A stretch of DNA of 64,000 bases from Sphingobacterium thalpophilum (GCF_901482695.1 NZ_LR590484.1:3286001-3350000); one strand, 5' to 3'; shown: positions 1-8,787, counted from the stretch's first letter. Notes: generated by a model from the letters alone, not told the origin. Translations and numbers: made by a program.

Positions 1-69
1 TCGTTCAATAGGTTATTCAAATCCAAAACCAATCAAACTCCTTTGGAATTTAGGGCAAGCTTTAATTAA
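1..69 (+). CDS. AraC-family transcriptional regulator, C-terminal end only
   Basis: Frame 1 is open from the window edge to TAA at 67-69 and encodes 22 residues. They match the last part of the second helix-turn-helix of AraC/XylS regulators: FNRLFK, then KTNQTPLEF, where the family pattern is FxRxFKKxxGxTPxxFR. The rest of the gene lies outside the window. The next genes follow after about 200 bp without a clear functional link. The call rests on this short motif alone, but the motif is very characteristic. Confidence 0.7.
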   Translation, partial: SFNRLFKSKTNQTPLEFRASFN

Positions 70-278
70 GAATTGATTTATTTTGTATTTATAGCCTAGT
101 TTTGGATAATAGTATTCTCATTCTTTGCGGTTACTTTTTTACTACGACCTCGATTTGATTTATAAATATTCTGTTTTTGTACAACCTGTTATGGTTTATG
201 TTGCCTTGGAACAGGAACATTACTTTTGGAGAGCCTGGAGAGGTATGGATCAGTATAAACAACAAACATCTTTTTAAT

Positions 279-704
279 ATGGCTTTTGATAAAGAATTGA
301 ATCTTAGTTTTGCTATCTGGGATTTCGAGAATAATACACATGATGTTATTACAAATGATCTCGGATTATCACCTAGCAAGATATTTGTTAAAGGGGAACG
401 GATATCTCCCAAAATTTCAAAGATCAGAAAGCGTAATGCATGGATCTATGGTCCATCGTACGGAAATACAGAAGATTTTGAAACTCAATTGAATAAACTG
501 TTAGACGTTCTAGAACCTAGAATTCCTATTTTAAAAGAGTACTCAAAAAAATATCCTTGTGATTTTTCACTGGCATACTTTTGTAGTGCGCTAGGTTATA
601 AACCTCCCTTGATTCATTTAGGTAAAAGATACCACGATTTTATCAGGGAAGTAGATGCTGAATTTGATCTGGATCTCTATTATTCTCCTTTGGACGAGGA
701 ATAA
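279..704 (+). CDS. DUF4279-like protein, first of a tandem pair
   Basis: Encodes 141 residues from the ATG at 279. An upstream TTG at 177 would add 34 residues, but the ATG gives the same length and the same N-terminus as the neighbouring paralogue at 745. Both start with a short charged stretch, then a beta strand ([VL]SF.I.D), then a segment containing ELGL or DLGL, a W-hydrophobic-YG motif near residue 55 and LD.LEP near residue 85. This pattern resembles the DUF4279 family, which is often found singly or in tandem and sometimes beside polymorphic toxins as a putative immunity protein. No toxin gene is visible here. No signal peptide or membrane segment was seen, so it is likely cytoplasmic. 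The family assignment is moderate and the function unknown. Confidence 0.6.
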   Translation: MAFDKELNLSFAIWDFENNTHDVITNDLGLSPSKIFVKGERISPKISKIRKRNAWIYGPSYGNTEDFETQLNKLLDVLEPRIPILKEYSKKYPCDFSLAYFCSALGYKPPLIHLGKRYHDFIREVDAEFDLDLYYSPLDEE

Positions 705-744
705 AATGGAGAAATTAACTAGTGATGAATAATAATAAGTATAG

Positions 745-1170
745 ATGAGAAATGAAATAAATGTGAGTTTTTGTATATGTGACTATGACGATATCACACA
801 TCAGCAAATATCTAATGAACTGGGACTGATTGCCAGTAATGTCTCTCACGCAAAAGATTTAGAAAGTAAGGCAGTATCTAAAAAAAAAGAAGATAAATGG
901 GTGTATGGAACACCATATGGAAATATGGAAAACTTTGGCGAGCAAATGGAAAAGATCTTGGACGCATTAGAACCTAAGGTTTCGGTATTAGAGAAATTTG
1001 CGAGAAAATATACGTGTAAATTTCGCGTTGTCATCTTTTTACGCAATCGAGAGGAAAGCACTCCATGGTTTTTTTTAGAAAAGAGATATAATGCATTTAT
1101 TAAAAAAATAGATGCGGTTTTAGATATTGAGGTTTACACTCCTGAATTTCCACTTTTATCAAACAACTGA
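745..1170 (+). CDS. DUF4279-like protein, second of a tandem pair
   Basis: Encodes 141 residues, the same length as its neighbour upstream, with a gap of 40 bp. Shared landmarks are SFCICDYDD near the start, NELGL near residue 27, WVYG.PYGN near residue 51, LDALEP near residue 75 and KRYNAFI near residue 112. The pair therefore arose by tandem duplication followed by strong divergence. Such duplicated small genes are common for immunity proteins, but nothing in the window shows what they would neutralise. An open stretch of about 20 codons in another frame follows it (1169-1231, ending PSENN-stop) and may be a remnant of an older gene. Confidence 0.6.
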   Translation: MRNEINVSFCICDYDDITHQQISNELGLIASNVSHAKDLESKAVSKKKEDKWVYGTPYGNMENFGEQMEKILDALEPKVSVLEKFARKYTCKFRVVIFLRNREESTPWFFLEKRYNAFIKKIDAVLDIEVYTPEFPLLSNN

Positions 1171-1232
1171 GCTAGGAACAACAGTTAAGCTTCCAGAAGT
1201 TAATATTCCAGCACCATCAGAAAATAATTAAA

Positions 1233-1439
1233 ATGAGAAAAAATACGACACTATGGATTATTACAAAGTATTCTTTGATACTAGTTACTTTTTATACAGT
1301 TTTGGATCTTATTAGTGGGGAAATTAAGCTTTCTGAAATTCCATGGCATATAGCAAATCTTATAATACGTCTCTTTGTTACTGTTTTTATTTGCTATATT
1401 TTATTTTATATAGCTGTCAAAATATTTCGACTTAAATAG
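1233..1439 (+). CDS. small two-helix membrane protein
   Basis: Encodes 68 residues from ATG. Two hydrophobic helices are visible, roughly residues 7-27 and 44-65, with a short polar loop between them and a basic C-terminus (KIFRLK). No family was recognised. The gene stands alone between the DUF4279 pair and an IS21-type end. Its open frame and clear two-helix pattern support it as a real membrane protein, but the small size leaves room for doubt. Confidence 0.45.
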   Translation: MRKNTTLWIITKYSLILVTFYTVLDLISGEIKLSEIPWHIANLIIRLFVTVFICYILFYIAVKIFRLK

Positions 1440-1616
1440 GTTAATCTATGAATAGAAAGCGCCGTTTCCCGTAATTAAAATTTTAGGCATAAATTCTTAA
1501 ATCTCATAAGACAGCTTATATAGCGAAATGAATTTTGAATTGAGCTCCTTTGATGAAAACTCTTTAAAATTTATAGCCTATATGTCAAAATAGCTCGGGT
1601 TATTGGTCACTAAATC

Positions 1617-1665
1617 TGGTGTACTTTCGTCCGGAACCCGTGGTGTACTTTTGTCGGAATATTCA
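1617..1665. repeat. solo terminal repeat of an IS21-type element
   Basis: Two direct copies of a sequence close to tggtgtacttt-NNN-cggaa lie here. The same pattern, inverted and repeated, is found at 55.79-55.84 kb and 58.48-58.63 kb next to a truncated istA start. It is therefore one end of the same IS21-like element type, left behind without its genes. The aldehyde dehydrogenase reading frame stops at this boundary, which suggests the element or a deletion at its edge removed the gene's 3' part. Confidence 0.6.
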
Positions 1666-2833
1666 ATAAGGAATGATGGATAAAACGGGGCCGAAAATTT
1701 CTTCCTGAGCAATAATCATATCGTTTTTTACATTAGTAAAAATGGTCGCTTTTACAAAGTTTCCTGCTTCCAGTCCATCAGGTTTCCCTATTCCTCCTGT
1801 CAATAAGATTGCACCTTCTTCCAATCCAGTTTTAATATAATTCTGAACCCTTTCAAATTGTTTAACACTCACCATTGGACCAACATTGGTGTTTTCGTTT
1901 TCAGGAAAACCTACAACAATCTGTTCTGCGGTTGTCTTGGCAATTTCATTTACTTTTTCCAATTGATTTTCGGGAACTAAAAGTCTTGTTGGCGCTATGC
2001 AGGCTTGTCCACTATTCATATAAGCTCCGAAAACCGCAGTTGGAATTGCTTCTTCAAGATTAGCATCGTCTAAAATAATGTTTGGAGATTTACCTCCAAG
2101 CTCTAGTGTAACACGTTTCATCGTATCCACCGCTGTTTTAGCTATCAGTTTTCCAACAGCTGTAGATCCTGTGAAGGAAATTTTGGCTATATCATTATGA
2201 ACGGTCAATTCGGTTCCGACCACGCTTCCCAAACCGGTTACAAAATTAATGACTCCTTTCGGTAACCCAGCTTCGTGAAAAGCTTCCATTAATACCTGGG
2301 TCTGAAGTGCGCTCATTTCGCTTGGTTTGATGACCACGGTACAACCCGCTGAAATTGCTGTAGCAACCTTACTGCAAATAGATCCATTGCTGGCATTCCA
2401 AGGCGTGATGATTCCCACTACGCCAACGGGTTGTAAAAAAAACTTTTGATGAATTAATGGTTTGTTCAAATTCAAAACCTTTAACGGACTCAATCATCGA
2501 ATCAAACCATTGACCTGTAAATTCGTTACTCATCGAAGAGAACTGGAAAGTACCGCCATATTCTTCCACCATCACATCTGTAAACTCTTTCTTTCTTTTT
2601 TCGACTGCCGATTTTAGTTTTTCCAAGTAGGAAATTCGTTCCGCAACCGTAGTTTTTGAAAATGTTTTAAATGCGCCTTTTGCTGCTGCGATTGCATTTC
2701 TGGTATCAACTTCATCAGCAAGTGTCACTTCTCCGATTTTTTGGTTATTTGAAGGATTTATAATTTCGAGAACTTCTGTTCCGTTGGGCGTTACAAATTC
2801 GCCATTGATGTAGATTTTATTTATAGTTTTCAT
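1663..2833 (-). pseudogene. aldehyde dehydrogenase, frameshifted and truncated
   Basis: The N-terminal part reads from ATG at 2833 (MKTINKIYINGEF). The frame is lost near 2435 in a run of eight A/T bases and continues in another frame with GIITPWNAS, KPSEMSAL, FTGSTAVG, ELGGKSPN and the catalytic cysteine in SGQACIAP. These are the NAD-binding and active-site motifs of the aldehyde dehydrogenase superfamily, and IFGPV is also present. The frame ends at SIIPY, about 80 residues short of a normal enzyme, exactly where the IS21-type end begins. With both a frameshift and a lost C-terminus it should be inactive. A sequencing error could explain the homopolymer shift, but not the truncation. Confidence 0.85.
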
Positions 2834-3206
2834 TTCTAAAATTTTATAATACAAAATTAGAATGAAAACCAACAATCGACTTTGTAAAAAAGCTCATTTT
2901 TGCTTTGTAAAAGAGTTCATTTTTATATTGGTGGGGGTCATTCGCTCCCTTCTATTGTGGTTTAACAAGTATTGTTTACAATCATCTTATGATATGTTTT
3001 GTGTAAAATTGTGTGAATTATTTTATGGCTGTCTTTTGGATTTAAGCCTCAGATTTTAGGTTTAAGATTACTGTAATCGGTAAATCAGAATACACAACTT
3101 TTGGCAATAACGGTGCAGCAAAAATGGCACTAAGGAATGACCTCTCCCCTTAAAACTGGAGAATTTAAAAATAGAAAATTCGTTTTGGGGCTTAGCTGGA
3201 TTTATT
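2834..3206. other. intergenic stretch without a supported gene
   Basis: No convincing coding frame was found. A 65-codon frame starting at 2862 has a composition unlike its neighbours and no recognisable domain. The stretch is A+T-rich and separates the aldehyde dehydrogenase pseudogene from the first LytTR-type operator at 3207. Confidence 0.4.
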
Positions 3207-3236
3207 ACAGTTCATTGTACAATAACCGCAATTCAC
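3207..3236 (+). promoter_or_regulatory. predicted LytTR operator upstream of cupin-amidohydrolase genes
   Basis: Two direct half-sites, ACAGTTCAT-N12-GCAATTCAC, with starts 21 bp apart. LytTR-domain regulators such as AgrA and ComE are known to bind two 9-bp direct repeats separated by 12-13 bp. The site is 80 bp before the cupin start and belongs to a family of similar sites across 3.2-33.4 kb. A LytTR regulator is encoded at 7415. Confidence 0.7.
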
Positions 3237-3316
3237 CGGGAACCTTATTGATATACGCTCCCCCATGTCTGAATTTTGGCATCGAAAATATTATAAGCTA
3301 AAAAATAGTATCAGTC

Positions 3317-3886
3317 ATGGTTAAGAAATTGCATAACCCCATCGTGGGCGACATATTGGAAATCATTACCGAAGGCAAAGACACCAATCAAGCCTATCAT
3401 TTAATACAGGCATTCATACCCAAAGGGTGCCCCGGTCCTTCACCGCATTATCACCTTTCATTCTCCGAAGAGTTTACCGTTCTGGATGGGCGTTTACATA
3501 TGCTCAACGGCAATCAGAAATTGGTATTGACCAAAGGACAAACCTTTCTTGCGGAGAAAGGTAAAATACATACATTTTGGACTACGGACACCGATGCCAA
3601 GTTTCTGTGCAAAGTAGTTCCTGCCTGCAAAGGGCAATACCTGGCGGCATTGATTGCATCCAACCTTGTGAAAGCAGGATTGACCAATAAAAAAGGTATC
3701 CCTACCAATATCTGGCATCTTGCCGTATTACTCGACATCGGCGAGTCCAGGCATACAGGGTTCTTTGCTATCATAGGTGGTTTATTGGGTCGGATGGCTA
3801 AAACAGCTAAAGGAAAAAGAGTAAAAGCCGAGCTGATGGAAAAATATGCCGTTTGGGAAACCCAGCCGGAAATAGCAACAGCATAA
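3317..3886 (+). CDS. cupin-domain protein
   Basis: Encodes 189 residues. The cupin metal motif is visible: PHYHLSFSEEF (residues 42-52; two histidines and a glutamate), then G-K-IH near residue 80 for the third histidine. The fold is a small beta barrel used in dioxygenases, isomerases and binding proteins. The C-terminal 100 residues are more helical and include a glycine-rich hydrophobic stretch (FFAIIGGLLG). It is 31 bp upstream of the amidohydrolase and probably co-transcribed with it from the operator at 3207. The exact activity cannot be read from the sequence. The second copy of the locus lacks this gene. Confidence 0.75.
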   Translation: MVKKLHNPIVGDILEIITEGKDTNQAYHLIQAFIPKGCPGPSPHYHLSFSEEFTVLDGRLHMLNGNQKLVLTKGQTFLAEKGKIHTFWTTDTDAKFLCKVVPACKGQYLAALIASNLVKAGLTNKKGIPTNIWHLAVLLDIGESRHTGFFAIIGGLLGRMAKTAKGKRVKAELMEKYAVWETQPEIATA

Positions 3887-3917
3887 TGAAATAGTAACCT
3901 TTAAATACAAAAAAAAG

Positions 3918-5219
3918 ATGATTATTAAAAACGTCCACATATTCGATGGAAACCCAATAACCAATACATCGGATATAAGAATTGAAAATGACAGGATTGC
4001 TGCAATAGCGGCTACCATAATGCCTTATGAAACTGAGGAAGTGATAGACGGCAAAGGCATGATTGCATTACCGGGAATGGCGGATGCACACCGCCATGTA
4101 TGGCAGGCAGCTTTTAAGGCTTGTGCGGCAGACCTTATGCTTATGGATTACCTTAACCAAACGGTGGGTGGCATCGGCGCTCAAATCACACCGGAAGAAT
4201 TGTACTGCCTGAACTTTTACGGCTATCTTAGAGCCGCTGCAAACGGTATCACTACCATTTTCGACTGGTCGCATATCATGAATAGTCCTGAACACGCTGA
4301 CGCTGCTTTGCAGGCGGCAACGGATGCAGGTATCAACGTGCTGTTCTTTCACGCATCCACAGCAATTGACAGAACGCCATGGTGGTACAACAGCGAACTG
4401 CCGCATGACAAGGATATTGAAAGGCTGGTAAAGAATTACGGCAACCAATCTCCTTATGTAAAAATAGGAATGGGTATCCGTGGACCGGAGTTCGCCACCA
4501 TGCAGGTAAATGAGCAGGACATTAAGCTGGCAAAGCAATTAAACATCCCGGTATCCATGCACATTGGTTCGTCTATTCTTGGAAAAATTCACAAGCCCGT
4601 AATGCAGTTGTATGAAAAAGGATTGCTTCATGCCAATATGAACATGGTGCATTGCAATACGCTTTCGGATACAGAATTTGAGCTGATGCGTGATGCAGGC
4701 TGCCTTGTTTCCATGACACCCGAAGCCGAAATGCAGATGGGCTTGGGCAATCCCGCAAGCAAACAGGTTGCGAAATGTACAGGCTTAAAATGGTCGGCAG
4801 GTATTGATATTGATACGGCATCTACCGACAGTCTTATATTTCAGCAACGCCTTTTATTGCAGCATTACCGTTCAGAATTAAATAATGAACTGATTGAAAA
4901 AATGGAGTTCCCGATGGCTATGCCTTACAAAGCCAACGACTTTTTCTTTGAAAGCCAGCGATACACACACGAGTTTGCGGGGATGAATACCTGTGAAGAA
5001 ATTCTTGTTGGTAAAAACGCTTCTCTCAGTTTACTGAAATGGGATGAATTGCAATGCACATCATTTGTACAAAATCCTGCTTTCTACTATCTGAAAGAAA
5101 CGAACATAGATACGGTAATAGCCAACGGAAAAGTACTTTTGCGTGAAGGGAAATGGCTAAACAGGGATATGGTACAACTGGAAGCTGCAATAGCAGAAAT
5201 AGTAAAAAAAGTTCGGTAA
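3918..5219 (+). CDS. metal-dependent amidohydrolase (AtzA/SsnA-like)
   Basis: Encodes 433 residues, usual for the cytosine/guanine deaminase and chlorohydrolase branch of amidohydrolases. Metal ligands are visible: DAHRH (residues 56-60), MHIG near 213, VHCNTL near 243 and D in GIDID near 295. The glutamate in TPEAEMQMG and the C-terminal small barrel strands (VIANGKVLLREG) also fit. Family members hydrolyse C-N bonds on heterocycles such as triazines, guanine or hydantoins. A close paralogue lies at 27672-28982, also beside a LytS-type kinase pair, so it is linked to that sensory module. A hairpin follows at 5237. The substrate is unknown. Confidence 0.85.
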   Translation: MIIKNVHIFDGNPITNTSDIRIENDRIAAIAATIMPYETEEVIDGKGMIALPGMADAHRHVWQAAFKACAADLMLMDYLNQTVGGIGAQITPEELYCLNFYGYLRAAANGITTIFDWSHIMNSPEHADAALQAATDAGINVLFFHASTAIDRTPWWYNSELPHDKDIERLVKNYGNQSPYVKIGMGIRGPEFATMQVNEQDIKLAKQLNIPVSMHIGSSILGKIHKPVMQLYEKGLLHANMNMVHCNTLSDTEFELMRDAGCLVSMTPEAEMQMGLGNPASKQVAKCTGLKWSAGIDIDTASTDSLIFQQRLLLQHYRSELNNELIEKMEFPMAMPYKANDFFFESQRYTHEFAGMNTCEEILVGKNASLSLLKWDELQCTSFVQNPAFYYLKETNIDTVIANGKVLLREGKWLNRDMVQLEAAIAEIVKKVR

Positions 5220-5236
5220 AAAGTCGTGGTTATTTT

Positions 5237-5269
5237 GTAAAAACAGCGGTATAACTATCGCTGTTTTAC
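5237..5269 (+). terminator. hairpin after the amidohydrolase gene
   Basis: An inverted repeat pairs gtaaaaacagcg (5237-5248) with cgctgttttac (5259-5269) around a 10-base loop, 17 bp after the amidohydrolase stop. It probably ends the cupin-amidohydrolase transcript and insulates the kinase operon. Confidence 0.6.
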
Positions 5270-5291
5270 CATTCCGTCAAAATAAAATAAA

Positions 5292-5299
5292 TAATTTTG
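5292..5299 (+). promoter_or_regulatory. probable -7 box of the kinase operon promoter
   Basis: TAATTTTG fits the Bacteroidota -7 consensus TAnnTTTG and lies between the hairpin at 5237 and the first kinase. Transcription would begin close to 5306, which favours the GTG at 5328 over the TTG at 5304 as the kinase start. No LytTR half-site pair was found here. Confidence 0.4.
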
Positions 5300-5327
5300 C
5301 ATATTGTATTTTACTAAACTGAAGCAA

Positions 5328-6380
5328 GTGAATATTTTTAAAGTAAGCTCAAAAGACGTAAAAGTGCTGCTGTTCATCAGACCGCCATTTATGGTGCTGC
5401 TTTGCTATGTGCTTTTCGGACGGGCTTATTTTAATGATATAAAAATATTTATTCCCGCTACGGTTGTGGCTGTTCTGGTAACGGTAGCTACATGGCGTTT
5501 ACATATTTATGCAGACCATTTTCTGCGTAAACGTTTTTTCAATACAAACCATACAGTGAAGAGGATTGCATTATCAGTGCTGTTTCATTTTATCATTGCA
5601 TCAGTATTTATTGCAATTTTATTTCTGTGGGCAGGTGCAGTTCATTTTTTAGGGCACAGCTTCACCTGGGGCAGTTTTGTTTCGGGACTGCTGGTAGGCT
5701 TATGTACCAATTTATCTGCCACAGGTTTTCACGAAGGCGTTTACACTTTTGAAAACTGGAAAAGAACACTCATCGAAGCCGAAGAATTAAAAAAGCTCAC
5801 GCTTAAAAACAGACTTGCCGGGCTTCGTAATCAAACCAATCCGCATTTCTTTTTTAACAGCATCAATACTTTGTCGGGCTTAATAGAAATTGATACGGGA
5901 AAGGCAGACCGCTTCTTGGATGAAATGTGTATAGTGTACAGGTATCTGCTAAGAAATGAACCTGATACTTTTGTTCCTTTATACAAGGAATTGAATTTTA
6001 TACGGTCATGGATTTATATTGTACAAACAAGGTATGGCAATTCACTTCAATTTTCTATCAGCGGATATGAACCTGGTCAAAGCGTTTGTATTTCCCGACT
6101 GACCTTACTGGCATTTCTGGAAACCATTCTCGATACTTATATCATTGATAAAGAGGCTTCCTTTCAAATTGATATTGAAGTGAAATATAATCGTGTGGAA
6201 ATATCACATCCCCTACACAAAAAGAAATCAGGCCACACGAAAAATACTGGACAAATAGAAGAAATAAAAACAATTCACCGTCTGTTAGGATTGCCGGACA
6301 TAGAGGAGCATACAGATAATCACATCAAAACAATAAGCATACCGCTTCAACAATCCGCTGTCAGCTATGAGCATATATAA
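5328..6380 (+). CDS. LytS-type sensor kinase, A type, with degenerate ATP site
   Basis: Encodes 350 residues from GTG at 5328; a TTG at 5304 would add eight. Four hydrophobic helices fill the first 140 residues, then a coiled linker (TLIEAEELKKL) leads to the His_kinase domain with TNPHFFFNS; His-173 is the likely phospho-acceptor. The C-terminal ATPase region is odd: the usual N-box (ENAxxHN) is replaced by LETILDTYI, and the G-box is not clear. It may therefore be a phosphorylated partner without its own kinase activity. Its stop overlaps the start of the B-type kinase by 14 bp, and the B protein has an intact ATP site, so a functional A/B heterodimer is plausible. Paralogues lie at 16097 and 26611. 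Confidence 0.8.
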   Translation: MNIFKVSSKDVKVLLFIRPPFMVLLCYVLFGRAYFNDIKIFIPATVVAVLVTVATWRLHIYADHFLRKRFFNTNHTVKRIALSVLFHFIIASVFIAILFLWAGAVHFLGHSFTWGSFVSGLLVGLCTNLSATGFHEGVYTFENWKRTLIEAEELKKLTLKNRLAGLRNQTNPHFFFNSINTLSGLIEIDTGKADRFLDEMCIVYRYLLRNEPDTFVPLYKELNFIRSWIYIVQTRYGNSLQFSISGYEPGQSVCISRLTLLAFLETILDTYIIDKEASFQIDIEVKYNRVEISHPLHKKKSGHTKNTGQIEEIKTIHRLLGLPDIEEHTDNHIKTISIPLQQSAVSYEHI

Positions 6381-7440
6381 ACCCACACGAGTACAATGGT
6401 TTACTGCCGTATTCCCGCTTCCGCTGGTGGTGGTGTTCTTCCTGTACCTGCTGATTGATTTTTCGTCTTTGGACGATAATAGCCTTACAATGCTTCTGTT
6501 GCTTTTTATTCCTATAAGCTTTTGCTCATGGTACACCTGCGCTTTCATCAACAATTACATTACAAGTAAGCTGCCCGGGCAATCCGAAACCGTAAAGAGA
6601 GGGATGATACTGTTTGGCGTTCATTTTATTTGGCTCATCATCCTGTCGTTTCTCATATTCAGCGGGCTGGCAAAAACATCTTTCCTGAACATCAATTTTG
6701 TAAAGGAGAACTTCTTTTCTGCCATAGTGCTGGGGGCTATTTTCAATATCATTTTTACCATCATCTGGCAGGTGGAGTATATTTTCAAAAGCTGGAAAAA
6801 GACTCTTGCAGAGAAAGAGTGGATAGAAAGGGAACTGTTGCAACAAGAGTTTGACAGATTGAAACAGCAACTCAACCCGCACTTTCTGTTCAACAACCTG
6901 AATGTGCTTTCCTCTTTGATTTCGGAAGAACCTAATAAGGCTTCTTTCTATCTTGATGAGTTAAGCAAGATATACCGTTACCTGCTTAGAAGAGGCAGTG
7001 AAGACCTGGCTACGCTCGAAGATGAGCTGGCGTTTATCCGTTCCTATGCTGCCCTTTTGAAAATAAGGTTCAGCAATGCAGTACAGATAACCATTGAAGC
7101 CGATGATGGAAAATCGGGCGGATTGTTGCCGATGCTTTCACTGCAATTATTGGTTGAAAACGCCATCAAGCATAATACCGCAAATAAGGCTATGCCTTTA
7201 AGAATAAGCATAAAAATGACAGGCAATGCCTATATAGAGGTAAAGAACAACCTGCAACGCAAGCAGGCTTCCGTACCATCCAATAATGTAGGACTTGCCA
7301 ATATACAGACCAAGTACCGGATGCTGAACATCGAAAACATGACAGTGCAGCAAACCGATGAATACTTTGAAGTGAAATTACCGTTAATAAAAACAGAACT
7401 TAAAATACTCGGATATGAATATACTTATAATAGAAGATGA
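6367..7440 (+). CDS. LytS-type sensor histidine kinase, B type
   Basis: Encodes 357 residues. Four membrane helices (about 10-30, 40-60, 80-100, 118-135) are followed by LNPHFLFNN, with the phospho-acceptor His-172, the N-box LLVENAIKHN (261-270) and the G-box VGLANI. It therefore has all the features of an active LytS/YehU family kinase that phosphorylates a LytTR regulator. The gene overlaps the A-type kinase upstream and the response regulator downstream (26 bp), so the three are translationally coupled. The signal sensed by the membrane domain is unknown. Confidence 0.88.
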   Translation: MSIYKPTRVQWFTAVFPLPLVVVFFLYLLIDFSSLDDNSLTMLLLLFIPISFCSWYTCAFINNYITSKLPGQSETVKRGMILFGVHFIWLIILSFLIFSGLAKTSFLNINFVKENFFSAIVLGAIFNIIFTIIWQVEYIFKSWKKTLAEKEWIERELLQQEFDRLKQQLNPHFLFNNLNVLSSLISEEPNKASFYLDELSKIYRYLLRRGSEDLATLEDELAFIRSYAALLKIRFSNAVQITIEADDGKSGGLLPMLSLQLLVENAIKHNTANKAMPLRISIKMTGNAYIEVKNNLQRKQASVPSNNVGLANIQTKYRMLNIENMTVQQTDEYFEVKLPLIKTELKILGYEYTYNRR

Positions 7441-8188
7441 AGAATTAGCAGTGAGCAAGCTGAAAAAAACGCTTACGGAAGTAGCACCGGATGCAAAAGT
7501 AGTGGATGTAACAGATAGTATAGCCTCCTCCGTACAATGGCTAGAACATAATCCGCATCCAGATATTATCCTTTCAGACATTGAGCTTACCGATGGTCAG
7601 AGCTTTGAAATATTCCGAAGCATGAACGTAGAGAGTATGCTTATTTTCACTACATCGTATGATGAATTTGCTATGCAGGCATTCAAGCTGAACAGCATAG
7701 ATTACCTACTGAAGCCCGTTCAAAAAGCTGAACTAAAAACAGCACTTGAAAAATACAAACGACTTTACGGGCATTCAAAGTCCAGTGCGGAAACCAGCTC
7801 TAAAGACATTGAACAACTGCTGCGCTCTTTCCAGTTGGCACAACCTACTGCTTACAGGAAACGGTTTTTAGTTAAGCACCTGCAAAAGCTGGTATCCATT
7901 TCCGTAGAGGATATTGCGTATTTTTATTTTGACGAGTTGACCTTTTTTAAAACCAATGACAACAAGCGTTATGTGGTAGATTACACATTGGATGAGATTG
8001 AAGCCATGTTAAACCCAGACGATTTTTTCAGAACAAGCCGCTCCTTTCTTGTTTCACTGGAAAGCATTCATAAGATTGAGGATTATTTCGGCAACCGTCT
8101 CTACCTAAAGCTGCTTCCCGAAAATGAAAAAGAAGCGCTGGTAAGCAGGGAGAAAGTGAATACGTTTAAAAAGTGGCTGGGGAAGTAA
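7415..8188 (+). CDS. LytTR-family response regulator
   Basis: Encodes 257 residues. The receiver domain (1-120) has the acidic pair EDE at 7-9, the phospho-acceptor Asp-55 in LSDIEL, the conserved Thr in FTTSYD and Lys in LLKPV. The LytTR DNA-binding domain fills roughly 145-257 (FLVKHLQKLVSI, then FFRTSRSFLVSL). It overlaps the B-type kinase and is the likely binder of the 9-bp direct repeats found upstream of many units here. A paralogue at 18194 is nearly the same length. Which regulator serves which operator cannot be decided from sequence. Confidence 0.92.
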   Translation: MNILIIEDEELAVSKLKKTLTEVAPDAKVVDVTDSIASSVQWLEHNPHPDIILSDIELTDGQSFEIFRSMNVESMLIFTTSYDEFAMQAFKLNSIDYLLKPVQKAELKTALEKYKRLYGHSKSSAETSSKDIEQLLRSFQLAQPTAYRKRFLVKHLQKLVSISVEDIAYFYFDELTFFKTNDNKRYVVDYTLDEIEAMLNPDDFFRTSRSFLVSLESIHKIEDYFGNRLYLKLLPENEKEALVSREKVNTFKKWLGK

Positions 8189-8193
8189 TCCTT

Positions 8194-8223
8194 ACAGTTC
8201 AACCAGAAGATATAACAGTTCAT
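8194..8223 (+). promoter_or_regulatory. predicted LytTR operator upstream of PH-domain and hydrolase genes
   Basis: ACAGTTCAA-N12-ACAGTTCAT, starts 21 bp apart. This is the best-conserved pair in the window, both halves carrying ACAGTTCA. It starts 6 bp after the response-regulator stop and lies 64 bp before the next gene, so the PH-domain and hydrolase genes probably form a separate regulated unit. Confidence 0.75.
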
Positions 8224-8286
8224 TTAGCTTTCACTGTATAGCGCAAAACTCATTATCGTTCTTTGTATCAATAAAATTATTTTGAT

Positions 8287-8772
8287 ATGAAGTACAAAGC
8301 ATCATTAGACAACCTTGCGAAAATAATGACCGTTGGTGTAACGGTCGTATTCACAGTTATTATCACTAAACAATTTGAGGCTATTAAAGAAGAACAGGCA
8401 ATAACGCCTTTCTTGATAGCTGGGGGTTTCATACTCCTCTACGTTTGGACGTTACTGTTCAGACCACTCAACTATCGTGTAACCGATACGCACCTCATCA
8501 TTCACAGACCGTTGAAAGACATTGTTATGGAACGCAATGCCATAACGAACATTGAACGGCTTGATGATGCCATAGTTCAGAAAAGTGTAAGAACATTTGG
8601 CGTTGGCGGGCTGTTCGAATATTTCGGTAAGTATGCCAACCGCACAAACGGTTCAATGACCTGGTATGCCACCAGAAGAAGCAGTGCCGTATTGATTTGC
8701 ACAAACGATAACAAAAAAGTCGTTCTCACACCCGATATGCCAGAAGAGTTTATGACGACACTTCACAATTAA
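8287..8772 (+). CDS. membrane protein with bacterial PH-like domain
   Basis: Encodes 161 residues. Two membrane helices (about 10-27 and 41-58) form a hairpin, followed by a beta-rich domain with the pattern of bacterial PH domains: YRVTDTHLII, then RNAITNIERL, then a late strand VLICTNDNKKVVLTPD ending in a helix. It lies 15 bp before the PhlG-like hydrolase gene and behind a LytTR operator. It may be an accessory membrane sensor or scaffold; no enzymatic residues were seen. No equivalent gene appears in the second copy of the locus. Confidence 0.65.
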   Translation: MKYKASLDNLAKIMTVGVTVVFTVIITKQFEAIKEEQAITPFLIAGGFILLYVWTLLFRPLNYRVTDTHLIIHRPLKDIVMERNAITNIERLDDAIVQKSVRTFGVGGLFEYFGKYANRTNGSMTWYATRRSSAVLICTNDNKKVVLTPDMPEEFMTTLHN

Positions 8773-8787
8773 AAATAATAGGAAACG

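Noticed and set aside
2862..3059. 65-codon frame after the aldehyde dehydrogenase pseudogene
   Set aside because: No start context, no domain and unusual composition; no support as a gene.
5228..5330. LytTR operator expected before the first kinase operon
   Set aside because: No pair of half-sites at 20-21 bp period was found; only a terminator hairpin and a -7 box are visible.
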